Source of the DNA: GCA-002708315 sp964460905
Lineage (GTDB): Bacteria > Bacteroidota > Bacteroidia > Bacteroidales > F082
NCBI GenBank assembly: GCA_964460905.1
Contig: CAYWRM010000017.1
Span: 1 to 64,000, forward strand
Direction: 5' to 3'
DNA length: 64,000 nt
The notes beneath the pieces are model-generated. The model saw only the letters and a program-made list of their open reading frames with translations. It ran no database searches and had not been told where the DNA came from. Positions 45,959-53,400 of this stretch are shown one piece after another. The translations under genes and the position numbers were made by a program. Positions within the stretch are counted from its first letter, which is position 1, and every line of letters begins with the position of its first letter.

Positions 45959-46846
45959 TTATCCAATCGACATGTTAATGTCATACAAATCCTTGCGAGG
46001 TCTCGATCCTATGTTCACTCCGTCTACAAAAGCTTCAACACATTCAAGGATTTCGTGATGGTAGCCTCCTTCCAATACTCCAAAAATATTGGTAAATGCC
46101 CTTCGAAGCCTTAAGCCACATTCGTAATAACCCTTTTTTGTAAATTTTAAGGCTAGTAAGCGGTCTTTCTCATAAGCATCAAATCCAGCACTTATCCCAA
46201 CAACATCAGGATTAAATTTTTTCGCGGCAGTAATTACTTTATTTATTACATCATAAAATTCCATATCACCACTACCTGCAATTAAGGGTATATTTAAAGT
46301 GTACCCTTTACCTATGCCTGAGCCGGTTTCTTCAGGAAACCCCGTATATGGATAAGCCCACATTTGATGTACAGAGCAATATAGAACTTTGTCACTTTCG
46401 TAGAAAATATTTTGTGTGCCATCGCCATGATGTCCGTCAAAATCAAATATAAAGACTTTTTTTCCATCATTAACAAGCTTTTGAGCTGCAATGGCTATGT
46501 TGTTAAAAAAGCAAAATCCTGCTGCACGGTCTTTTCCTGCATGGTGGCCAGAAGGGCGAACAACAGCAAAATCACCTTGCTCACTTGCTTTAATAGTAAG
46601 ACCGATGGCTGAAATTGCGGCTTCATAACTTGATGGTGTTAACTCAACTTCTGCTACAGTTTCTTTATTCATGCATGCATCATGAATAAATTTCTTGTGA
46701 TTTTTGGTGTGTACAAGAGATATATATTCTTCGCCGTTAGCTTCAGTATTCTTATACTTTCCTGGAAATTGTTCGATACGGTAAGACCCTTCTGCTTCAC
46801 TATTATGGTTGTGGTTCAAAAATTTACTGTTGAATAGTATATTCAT
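45959..46846 (-). CDS. Histone deacetylase-family amidohydrolase (AcuC/acetylpolyamine deacetylase-like)
   Basis: A 295-residue zinc deacetylase of the arginase/deacetylase fold. Motifs: VRPSGHHAGKDRAAGFCFFN with the catalytic His pair, FDFDGHHGDGTQ with metal ligands, GISAGFDAYEKD with the third ligand, and LEGGYH near the end. The short length and the residues SSVHQMWAYPYTG fit bacterial acetylpolyamine amidohydrolases and AcuC-like enzymes. The target (acetylpolyamine, acetyl-lysine of acyl-CoA synthetases) cannot be determined. It lies behind the formyltransferase-like gene on the same strand, separated by the 46868 word array. Confidence 0.9.
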   Translation of the reverse strand: MNILFNSKFLNHNHNSEAEGSYRIEQFPGKYKNTEANGEEYISLVHTKNHKKFIHDACMNKETVAEVELTPSSYEAAISAIGLTIKASEQGDFAVVRPSGHHAGKDRAAGFCFFNNIAIAAQKLVNDGKKVFIFDFDGHHGDGTQNIFYESDKVLYCSVHQMWAYPYTGFPEETGSGIGKGYTLNIPLIAGSGDMEFYDVINKVITAAKKFNPDVVGISAGFDAYEKDRLLALKFTKKGYYECGLRLRRAFTNIFGVLEGGYHHEILECVEAFVDGVNIGSRPRKDLYDINMSIG

Positions 46847-46867
46847 GTGTCAAACTATTTTTTTAAT

Positions 46868-46911
46868 CATTCATTCATTCATTCACTCATTTACCCATTT
46901 ACTCATTCACT
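46868..46911. repeat. CATT-based 8-nt word array running into a stop codon
   Basis: Three CATT tetramers, then 8-nt words CATTCACT, CATTTACC, CATTTACT and CATTCACT in register. The last word (46904-46911) contains the stop codon and part of the last Glu codon of the formyltransferase-like gene (stop at 46907-46909, minus strand). Same word family as at 31274 and 59072, but here oriented opposite to transcription. Confidence 0.75.
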
Positions 46912-47863
46912 CCCACAGAGTATCCAACAAATTTACAGCAAATTCAGATTCCTCTGGCATATTTTCACAGTGTTTGTTTGATGGAATCGGTTCAAGTAGT
47001 TCTTTCTTTTGTTCTTTGCTAAAATAGCTTGCGAAATCAAGTTTTTTAATTCTTTTTTCTGAATCTGATTCCTTATTTATAATTAACTGGTGTGTTAATA
47101 CTATTGCCATTGTATCAATAGGTTCAGTCATTTTGTCTTCAATAATGAGCAAATTTTGTGGCACTTCGCCATTTTTGAATTTTACATTAATAACAGGCGA
47201 TTGTCCTAATATATGACCTGCATCAAGTTGTAAACTTAGTTGATGAATTGTAAATAAAGATGTGGAAGCATTTCTGTCAATTAAATCCTGAAATGGTCTT
47301 GGTCCTGCACCCAGGTGATGTAGTAGGTCGGCAGGATGATAATTGTAAATACCATATTCGGGAAAATTTATAAAGGGTTCATCAATGATCTGTCCAAATA
47401 CATAAACCTGAATGGCATCAGGGCTCCACTGATGAAGCAATTTTCTGGCGTAATCTGTTTTAACAGAACCGGTATAACATGGTATTCCGGCATTAAGAGC
47501 AGTCTCTACTACAGCATCTTCAATTTCAAACTTTTCATTATCAGAAAATAACCGCCATATCCTTCGCTTCATTGAAATTCTTGCATGTGGGCTTAATGGG
47601 TCATCAGTAATTAATCCAATAATATTGAGTTTGTTAGGATATTTTTCTTCAAAAGTAATTAGTGTTTTTAATAATAATAAACCAGTTCTGTAACTTGCCA
47701 TTATTAGCAATTTAAGACCCTCCTTATTTTTATTGGGGCTTTCATTCTTTCCGGGAATAATTAGCTGACCCCAGTCAGAATCACCTGGATTATTAATAAT
47801 CTTTCTTTTTTTATTATGATTTAACAATACCTTGTCAAAATTTGTTTCAAGATTTTCATCCAT
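46907..47863 (-). CDS. Formyltransferase-like protein
   Basis: A 318-residue protein containing a formyl transferase N-terminal-type fold. The catalytic region reads NYHPADLLHHLGAGPRPFQD, with N-x-H as in methionyl-tRNA and GAR formyltransferases, followed by TIHQLSLQLDAGHILGQS, where the Asp completes the N-H-D triad. An N-terminal extension of about 60 residues and absence of the tRNA-binding domain distinguish it from Fmt. The ATG at 47863 is preferred over a TTG at 47893, because the -7 element at 47891-47898 overlaps the latter. Substrate unknown. Confidence 0.75.
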   Translation of the reverse strand: MDENLETNFDKVLLNHNKKRKIINNPGDSDWGQLIIPGKNESPNKNKEGLKLLIMASYRTGLLLLKTLITFEEKYPNKLNIIGLITDDPLSPHARISMKRRIWRLFSDNEKFEIEDAVVETALNAGIPCYTGSVKTDYARKLLHQWSPDAIQVYVFGQIIDEPFINFPEYGIYNYHPADLLHHLGAGPRPFQDLIDRNASTSLFTIHQLSLQLDAGHILGQSPVINVKFKNGEVPQNLLIIEDKMTEPIDTMAIVLTHQLIINKESDSEKRIKKLDFASYFSKEQKKELLEPIPSNKHCENMPEESEFAVNLLDTLWE

Positions 47864-47875
47864 TACATTTATTGT

Positions 47876-47898
47876 TAATTTTGGTATCTCCAAAAATA
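47876..47898. promoter_or_regulatory. Divergent promoters between formyltransferase-like and SMUG2-like genes
   Basis: TAATTTTG on the plus strand (47876-47883) and TATTTTTG on the minus strand (47898 to 47891) are two -7 elements only 7 bp apart. They point at the genes starting at 47912 (+) and 47863 (-). Their transcripts would start within the same 10 bp and the two promoters must compete for polymerase. Confidence 0.5.
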
Positions 47899-47911
47899 AT
47901 CAAAAACTGTT

Positions 47912-48580
47912 ATGACTTTTGCCGAAAGGGTTATAAATTATTATAGTAACCTACAAATTGATGAAAAATTACCGGATGGTATAAAAGTGCTGAACCCATA
48001 TATAAATGATAGTGTTATGGATATTTGTACGCATTTCTACAACAAATATTATGATGATAGTAAAGGTAGAATATTAATAGTAGGGATAAACCCGGGAAGG
48101 TTTGGAGCAGGAATAACAGGTATCCCTTTTACTGATCCTGTGATGCTGGAGAATGAATGTGGTATAAAGAATGATTTTGATAAGCGAGGTGAGATATCTT
48201 CTGAATTTATTTATAAACTGATAAATTCAATGGGAGGTCCAACTCCTTTTTATAAGCACTTTTATATAGGTTCGGTTAGTCCGCTAGGTTTTGTTAAAGA
48301 GGGAAAAAACTTTAACTACTACGATTCAAAGGAACTTATGAAGTCGGTAAAACCGTTTATCGTTTCAAATTTGGTAAAACAAATTGGACTGGGTATTAAT
48401 TCACGCAAGTGTTATTGCTTAGGACAAGGCAAAAATTATGAATATTTGAAGATGCTAAACCTTGAGTTAAAGCTCTTTGACGAAATAATTCCATTACCAC
48501 ATCCCAGGTGGGTTATGCAATACAGGCGTAAGAAACTTGATGAAATTATTTTGGATGTTGTTGGTAAGTTAATTATGTAA
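47912..48580 (+). CDS. SMUG2-like uracil-DNA glycosylase (DUF4918 family)
   Basis: A 222-residue DNA repair enzyme. The SMUG-type motif I VGINPGRFGAGITGIPFTDP is at about 54-73, and the second active-site motif LPHPRWVMQY occurs near 197. Length and extra N-terminal helix match the SMUG2 group known from Bacteroidota. It removes uracil or related damage from DNA. It is the intact glycosylase of the window, the other (14442-15047) being interrupted. Confidence 0.85.
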   Translation: MTFAERVINYYSNLQIDEKLPDGIKVLNPYINDSVMDICTHFYNKYYDDSKGRILIVGINPGRFGAGITGIPFTDPVMLENECGIKNDFDKRGEISSEFIYKLINSMGGPTPFYKHFYIGSVSPLGFVKEGKNFNYYDSKELMKSVKPFIVSNLVKQIGLGINSRKCYCLGQGKNYEYLKMLNLELKLFDEIIPLPHPRWVMQYRRKKLDEIILDVVGKLIM

Positions 48581-48647
48581 TAGTTGATGCAATAGTCTGA
48601 TATAAATTATTTTTTATTCTTGTTCAATTATTTTTTTTTGATATTAT

Positions 48648-48666
48648 ATTTATATCGGATATAAAT
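48648..48666. promoter_or_regulatory. Perfect palindrome upstream of the ferredoxin oxidoreductase operon
   Basis: ATTTATATC and GATATAAAT, perfect 9-nt arms with a single G between, centred 106 bp before the ATG at 48763. It could be an operator or the terminator-like end of the preceding gene; there is no U-tract after it. A weak -7 element (TATTTTCG) lies at about 48723-48730. Confidence 0.4.
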
Positions 48667-48762
48667 AAGGCAAAAGAGAATAACTTTCTTGGCAAAAGCA
48701 ATAAAAAATGCTGTTAAAATTGTATTTTCGTGGATCAATTTTATTATAAAATATAAAACAAT

Positions 48763-48987
48763 ATGGCAAAAGTCAGAGGTGCAATAGTTGTTGATGTTGA
48801 AGGCTGTAAAGGATGCGGAGTTTGTGTTCCTGCATGCCCTACCGATGTTATACAATTATCAAAGGAAGTAAATGGTAAAGGTTACCATTTTGCGTATATG
48901 GAAAATCCCGATGTTTGTACAGGTTGTACAAATTGTGCTGTAGTTTGTCCTGATGGCGTTATTACTGTTTATCGGGTAAAAGTGTAA
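48763..48987 (+). CDS. 2-oxoacid:ferredoxin oxidoreductase, ferredoxin-like delta subunit
   Basis: A 74-residue 2[4Fe-4S] ferredoxin subunit with two full motifs, CKGCGVCVPACP (about 15-26) and CTGCTNCAVVCP (about 52-63). It passes electrons from the TPP-dependent catalytic subunits to free ferredoxin. First of four genes in the order delta, alpha, beta, gamma, all on the plus strand with gaps of 3 to 25 bp. This is the arrangement of bacterial 2-oxoglutarate or branched-chain 2-oxoacid ferredoxin oxidoreductases. Confidence 0.92.
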   Translation: MAKVRGAIVVDVEGCKGCGVCVPACPTDVIQLSKEVNGKGYHFAYMENPDVCTGCTNCAVVCPDGVITVYRVKV

Positions 48988-49012
48988 GAATAAGCATTCA
49001 AAAAACTAAAAA

Positions 49013-50098
49013 ATGGGTGAATTAAGACTAATGAAGGGTAATGAGGCATTGGCAGAGGCTGCGATTCGCGCCGGATGCGATGGCTATTTCGGATACCCCA
49101 TAACACCTCAATCAGAGGTTATAGAATATCTCATGGCCGAAAAGCCTTTTGAAAGGACAGGCATGGTAGTGCTTCAGGCTGAGAGTGAAGTTGCTGCAAT
49201 AAATATGTTATATGGTGGCGGCGGAACCGGCAAAAAAGTAATGACAACATCGTCAAGCCCGGGAATAAGCTTAATGCAGGAAGGTCTTTCGTATATGGCC
49301 GGAGCTGAAATTCCTTGTGTTGTTGCAAATGTTGTTCGCGGTGGTCCTGGATTAGGTGATATACAACCTGCTCAGTCTGATTATTTTCAATCTGTAAAAG
49401 GTGGTGGACATGGTGATTATCGTCTACCTGTATTAGCACCAGCTTCAGTTCAGGAAATGTCGGATTTCGTTCCAATATCTTTTGATCTTGCCTTTAAATA
49501 TCGCACACCTGTACTTATTGTATCTGATGGACTTATTGGTCAGATGATGGAGAAGGTTGAGCTTTTTGATCAAATGCCAAGGATGAGCACTGAAGAAATT
49601 AATGAGAAATATCCTTGGGCTACAAATGGTAAGCCAGTAGGCCAGGAGCGTAGAATTCTTACTTCCTTGGATCTCGATCCACACAAACTCGAAAAACATA
49701 ATCATCATCTCCAGGATAAGTATCGGAATATAGAAGCTGATGAAGTGAAATATGAGCTAATCAATTGCGATGATGCTGATTATATAATTATTGCTTATGG
49801 GTCTAGTTCACGTATAAGCCAAAAAGCAGTTCAGCTTGCCCGTGAAGAAGGTATCAAAGTAGGTATATTGAGACCAATAACATTATGGCCTTTTCCTAAA
49901 AAACCAATTGATGAATTAGTTAAAAGGGGCGTTAAAGGATTTTTATCTGTTGAAATGAGTGCCGGACAAATGGTTGAAGATGTTAGATTAGCTGTATATG
50001 AAAGAACTAAGGTTGAACATTTTGGTCGTTATGGTGGTGTTATTCATTCACCTGAGGAAGTGTTAGAAGCTCTTAAAACAAAAATTATAGGAGGTTAA
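49013..50098 (+). CDS. 2-oxoacid:ferredoxin oxidoreductase alpha subunit (VorB/KorA type)
   Basis: A 361-residue subunit with the pyrimidine-binding and transketolase-C-like domains. It begins LMKGNEALAEAAIRAGCDGY with FGYPITPQSEVIEY, the signature of this subunit, has TTSSSPGISLMQEGLSYMAG near 78-97, and ends in the domain containing AYGSSSRISQKAV. The sequence is of the 3-methyl-2-oxobutanoate (VorB) type as usually annotated, though KorA is very similar and both branched-chain 2-oxoacids and 2-oxoglutarate remain possible substrates. Confidence 0.92.
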   Translation: MGELRLMKGNEALAEAAIRAGCDGYFGYPITPQSEVIEYLMAEKPFERTGMVVLQAESEVAAINMLYGGGGTGKKVMTTSSSPGISLMQEGLSYMAGAEIPCVVANVVRGGPGLGDIQPAQSDYFQSVKGGGHGDYRLPVLAPASVQEMSDFVPISFDLAFKYRTPVLIVSDGLIGQMMEKVELFDQMPRMSTEEINEKYPWATNGKPVGQERRILTSLDLDPHKLEKHNHHLQDKYRNIEADEVKYELINCDDADYIIIAYGSSSRISQKAVQLAREEGIKVGILRPITLWPFPKKPIDELVKRGVKGFLSVEMSAGQMVEDVRLAVYERTKVEHFGRYGGVIHSPEEVLEALKTKIIGG

Positions 50099-50101
50099 AT
50101 T

Positions 50102-50893
50102 ATGTCGGAAATTAGTATACAAGATATTATTAAACCTGAGAATCAGGTTTATGCGAAGACCAAATTGATGACTGACAAGGCTCTTAGTTATTGTCCGGGC
50201 TGTGGTCATGGAACTACTCACAGGTTGGTAATGGAGGTTATTGAGGAGCTTGGTAAAGAAAATGAAACTATTGGGGTAGCTCCGGTAGGATGTTCGGTAC
50301 TGGCATATGAGTTTATGAATGTTGATATGCAGGAAGCAGCTCATGGCAGAGCACCTGCGCTAGCAACTGCTATTAAAAGATTATGGCCCGAAAAAGTAGT
50401 ATTTACATACCAGGGTGATGGTGATCTTGCTGCGATAGGTACAGGAGAAACAATACATGCATGTAACAGAGGTGAGCAGATTGTTATCGTTTTTATTAAT
50501 AATGGTATTTATGGTATGACAGGTGGACAAATGGCTCCAACTACTCTTCCAGGAATGAAAACTGCAACATCACCTTATGGAAGAGAAGTGAAAACTATGG
50601 GTAACCCCCTGAAAATAACAGAATTAGTAGGTCAACTTCCGGGTACTTACTATGTTACACGCCAGTCGGTTCATACTCCTTCGGCAGTTCGTAAAGCAAA
50701 GCGAGCTATTAAAAAAGCCTTCCAAAACCAACTTGATGGTAAACCGGGATTGTCATTTGTTGAGGTTGTATCTAATTGTAACTCAGGCTGGAAAATGGAA
50801 CCTGTTCAGTCAAATATCTGGATGGAAGAAAATATGTTCCCATTTTATCCAATAGGTGATATTAAAGTGGATGGTAAATTGATTGAGAAGTAA
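50102..50893 (+). CDS. 2-oxoacid:ferredoxin oxidoreductase beta subunit (TPP-binding)
   Basis: A 263-residue TPP-binding subunit. Features: LSYCPGCGHGTTHRL (about 29-43) with the conserved CxxCxH, PVGCSVLAYEF, the TPP/Mg motif GDGDLAAIGTGETIHACNRG (about 107-126) and NNGIYGMTGGQMAPTT. These match KorB/VorA-type subunits. It decarboxylates the 2-oxoacid and produces the acyl-CoA that could feed the ADP-forming synthetase at 36230. Confidence 0.93.
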   Translation: MSEISIQDIIKPENQVYAKTKLMTDKALSYCPGCGHGTTHRLVMEVIEELGKENETIGVAPVGCSVLAYEFMNVDMQEAAHGRAPALATAIKRLWPEKVVFTYQGDGDLAAIGTGETIHACNRGEQIVIVFINNGIYGMTGGQMAPTTLPGMKTATSPYGREVKTMGNPLKITELVGQLPGTYYVTRQSVHTPSAVRKAKRAIKKAFQNQLDGKPGLSFVEVVSNCNSGWKMEPVQSNIWMEENMFPFYPIGDIKVDGKLIEK

Positions 50894-50915
50894 GCAACAA
50901 CTAAATTACACGAAA

Positions 50916-51461
50916 ATGACTGAAGAAATTATTATAGCAGGATTTGGCGGACAAGGTGTTCTGTCGATGGGAAAAATTCTTGCCTACTCAGGAATAATGC
51001 AAGATCAGGAAGTAAGCTGGTTTCCTGCTTATGGTCCTGAAATGCGTGGTGGTACTGCAAATGTTACAGTAATTATTAGCGACGAGCGTATTAGTTCGCC
51101 TACACTTACGGCTTATGATACAGCAATTATACTGAATCAGCAATCGATGGATAAATTTGAAGACTCTGTAAAACCGGGTGGTGTGTTAATTTATGATCCC
51201 AATGGGATTTCAAAACATCCCACACGTAAGGACATCAGTATTTATAAAATTGAAGGTTCAAAAGTTGCTGCTGAAATGGGTAACACTAAAATATTTAACA
51301 TGGTTGTACTTGGCGGATACCTTAAAGTTAAACCTATTGTTAAACTTGAAAATGTTATCAAGGGATTGAAAAAATCACTTCACGAAAGATATCATAAACT
51401 TATACCTCTTAATGAAGATGCTATTAATATGGGAATAAAAAATATTATTGGTATCGAATAA
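50916..51461 (+). CDS. 2-oxoacid:ferredoxin oxidoreductase gamma subunit
   Basis: A 181-residue subunit starting MTEEIIIAGFGGQGVLSMGK with the family glycine motif, then WFPAYGPEMRGGTANVTVII. The ATG at 50916 is chosen over GTG/ATG-like upstream codons in frame (50883) because those would overlap the previous gene and add non-conserved residues. Completes the four-subunit complex and ends 52 bp before a strong terminator. Confidence 0.92.
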   Translation: MTEEIIIAGFGGQGVLSMGKILAYSGIMQDQEVSWFPAYGPEMRGGTANVTVIISDERISSPTLTAYDTAIILNQQSMDKFEDSVKPGGVLIYDPNGISKHPTRKDISIYKIEGSKVAAEMGNTKIFNMVVLGGYLKVKPIVKLENVIKGLKKSLHERYHKLIPLNEDAINMGIKNIIGIE

Positions 51462-51506
51462 AGATTATTCTAAATTTTAAGAATACACCTTTCAAAAAAT
51501 TAAATT

Positions 51507-51541
51507 AAAAAAAGCTCTACCCTAATGGTGGAGCTTTTTTT
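51507..51541. terminator. Bidirectional rho-independent terminator
   Basis: AGCTCTACC / GGTGGAGCT make a 9-bp stem with a 5-nt loop, preceded by seven A and followed by seven T. The symmetry lets it end the oxidoreductase operon (+) and the convergent haem-binding protein gene (stop 51590, minus). Confidence 0.85.
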
Positions 51542-51589
51542 ATAAACCTAATAAAATAGATTTCGTCTGTGATTTTATTATGATCTGGT

Positions 51590-52042
51590 TTATTCAAACA
51601 AACTTTCTGCAAATTCATCAGCCCAATTTACCATTATTTCAATTTCACTTTCGCTTAGAGCATCGTCTCTATGTATAATAGTGTAGATTTTCATTGGCAT
51701 CTCGCCTTCAGCAATCAAATCTGATATACCGTCAAGAGCGCCGGCTTTTTCGGTTTTTTTATAGCTTTCCCAATCAGAAAAGTTAAGCTCTTCTCTACCA
51801 ACTTTTGTGTCACGACTTACTAAAAATGAAATAGGGGCAAAGTAGCTATACCATGGATAATAGGTTTCGTTTGAATGGCAATCGTAACAGGAAGCTCTGA
51901 GAATTTGCGCAATATCCTCCGAAATATCAGGATTATTTGTTAATAAGTCGTTAGGGTTGTCGCTTGAGATTTCAGGTAAGTTTGCCGGAATAAATTGAAT
52001 TATTATTAATATGGCAACAATTATGTAAATTACTTTCTTCAT
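51590..52042 (-). CDS. Haem-binding domain protein (single CxxCH)
   Basis: A 150-residue exported protein: N-terminal membrane anchor or signal (VIYIIVAILIIIQFIPANLP), then a haem-binding domain with CYDCHSNET near 54-62, YPWYSYFAPISFLV and EMPMKIYTIIHRDDALSESE, where the Met after GE could be the second haem ligand. This is the family of small haem-binding proteins frequent in Bacteroidota. It follows another CxxCH protein on the same strand. Confidence 0.85.
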   Translation of the reverse strand: MKKVIYIIVAILIIIQFIPANLPEISSDNPNDLLTNNPDISEDIAQILRASCYDCHSNETYYPWYSYFAPISFLVSRDTKVGREELNFSDWESYKKTEKAGALDGISDLIAEGEMPMKIYTIIHRDDALSESEIEIMVNWADEFAESLFE

Positions 52043-52078
52043 AACAATCTAGTTAAAGTTATAGAGTTTTTTTTCTAG

Positions 52079-52134
52079 AATTACACAATTATGTAATTAT
52101 CCAATTACATAATTGTATAATTAATAAATTATTC
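52079..52134. repeat. AATT-based 8-nt word array containing a perfect palindrome
   Basis: Seven 8-nt words beginning AATT in exact register from 52079 to 52134. Words 2-5 form a perfect inverted repeat, ACAATTATGTAATT (52085-52098) and AATTACATAATTGT (52103-52116), with a 4-nt loop. The last word overlaps the stop codon (52129-52131) of the gene at 52129-52533, minus strand. Confidence 0.75.
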
Positions 52135-52533
52135 TCCGCTTAATTCTTTAGTTAGCCCATCAGCCCATGATGTTAGCTTGTCAGTTTCTTCCTGAGATAA
52201 TGCATTTTCAGGATATTTCTTTAAGAATTTTTCCGGAGGCATATTGCCTTTTTTTACAACTTTGCTGATCTTCATTAATTTACCAACCTGTTTGCTAACC
52301 TTAAGGTCGGCTAGCTTATCAAAATTTAGTTTCATCTTTCCTTTAGTAGAGCTGCTTTCAGAATTGTGACACCCATAACATGAATTATCAATAATATTCT
52401 GTACATCAGTAGGTATCACAAATGTATTTTCACCACCCGATTTTGGTGCTATTGGTATATTCTCACTACCTGTAAAGGATAGAATTGAAAAGCTAAATGC
52501 TGAGATAGCAAAAACTAGAATAAGATTTTTCAT
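52129..52533 (-). CDS. Haem-binding domain protein (single CxxCH)
   Basis: A 134-residue exported protein with signal peptide (LILVFAISAFSFSILSFTG), one CYGCHNSES motif near 52-60, and a C-terminal helical part with GNMPPEKFLKKYPENALSQE, the methionine of NMPP being a candidate axial ligand. It resembles its downstream neighbour in layout and probably works in electron transfer or haem sensing outside the cytoplasm. Confidence 0.82.
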   Translation of the reverse strand: MKNLILVFAISAFSFSILSFTGSENIPIAPKSGGENTFVIPTDVQNIIDNSCYGCHNSESSSTKGKMKLNFDKLADLKVSKQVGKLMKISKVVKKGNMPPEKFLKKYPENALSQEETDKLTSWADGLTKELSGE

Positions 52534-52568
52534 TGTTTTTTAATTTAATTGTGATTAATTTGCGACTT

Positions 52569-52576
52569 CAAAAATA
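52569..52576 (-). promoter_or_regulatory. -7 promoter element of the haem-binding protein genes
   Basis: TATTTTTG on the minus strand, 36 nt before the ATG at 52533. Confidence 0.45.
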
Positions 52577-52609
52577 ACAAATTATTTAAACTAATTCCAA
52601 ATAGTAATT

Positions 52610-53377
52610 GTGAAAATTGATATTTCCAATTTATTAAATCAAAAAGTAGAACAGTACAATAAACCTTATTTTATTGAAAGCGATCCTATTAGCATCCCTC
52701 ATATGTTCTCAAAAAAAGAAGACATCGAAATAAGCGGTTTCCTTACTTCGGTATTTTCATGGGGAAGAAGAGCAGCAATAATAAATAGTGCAAGACAATT
52801 AATGGAGTTAATGGATAATTCACCATACGAATTCTTGATAAATTCAAGTAACAGTGACTTTAGGCGGTTTTCTAACTTTGTTTATCGTACATTTAATTCA
52901 GATGATTGCCTGTTTTTGGTAACAGCGTTACAGGATATTTATAAGCGTGGCGATAGCCTCGAATCAATTGCAAACAGGGCTTATCAGGAAAATGCTGATA
53001 TGTTTAGTGTTATAGTAGCTTTACGTAAGGAGATATTACAAACTCCTCATTTAAAGCGATCGGAGAAGCATTTGGCAAATCCACAATCAGGATCTGCTGC
53101 AAAAAGAATAAATATGTATTTAAGGTGGATGATACGCGATGATAATGCTGGTGTTGATTTTGGCATTTGGAAGAATATTCCAAAATCTGTGCTAATGTGC
53201 CCCCTTGATGTACACTCAGGTAATGTAGCTCGAAGTTTGGGTTTGCTTTCGCGTAAGCAAAATGATTGGAAAGCAGTTGAGGAGATTACAACACAATTGC
53301 GTACTTTTGATTCAAATGATCCGGTAAAGTATGATTTTGCCCTTTTTGGAATGGGGGTTTTTGAAGGAGTTTCTTGA
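52610..53377 (+). CDS. TIGR02757 family protein
   Basis: A 255-residue protein of a conserved Bacteroidota and Spirochaetota family of unknown function. Recognised by DPISIPHMFSKKEDIEISGF, WGRRAAIINSARQLM, NMYLRWMIRDD and LDVHSGNVARSLGLL. The helical pattern and the final PLDVH-G-x-V-A-R element recall helix-hairpin-helix DNA glycosylase folds, but this is only suggestive. The start is GTG at 52610. Confidence 0.85.
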   Translation: MKIDISNLLNQKVEQYNKPYFIESDPISIPHMFSKKEDIEISGFLTSVFSWGRRAAIINSARQLMELMDNSPYEFLINSSNSDFRRFSNFVYRTFNSDDCLFLVTALQDIYKRGDSLESIANRAYQENADMFSVIVALRKEILQTPHLKRSEKHLANPQSGSAAKRINMYLRWMIRDDNAGVDFGIWKNIPKSVLMCPLDVHSGNVARSLGLLSRKQNDWKAVEEITTQLRTFDSNDPVKYDFALFGMGVFEGVS

Positions 53378-53400
53378 TTTAACTAAATATTTCCTTTGTT

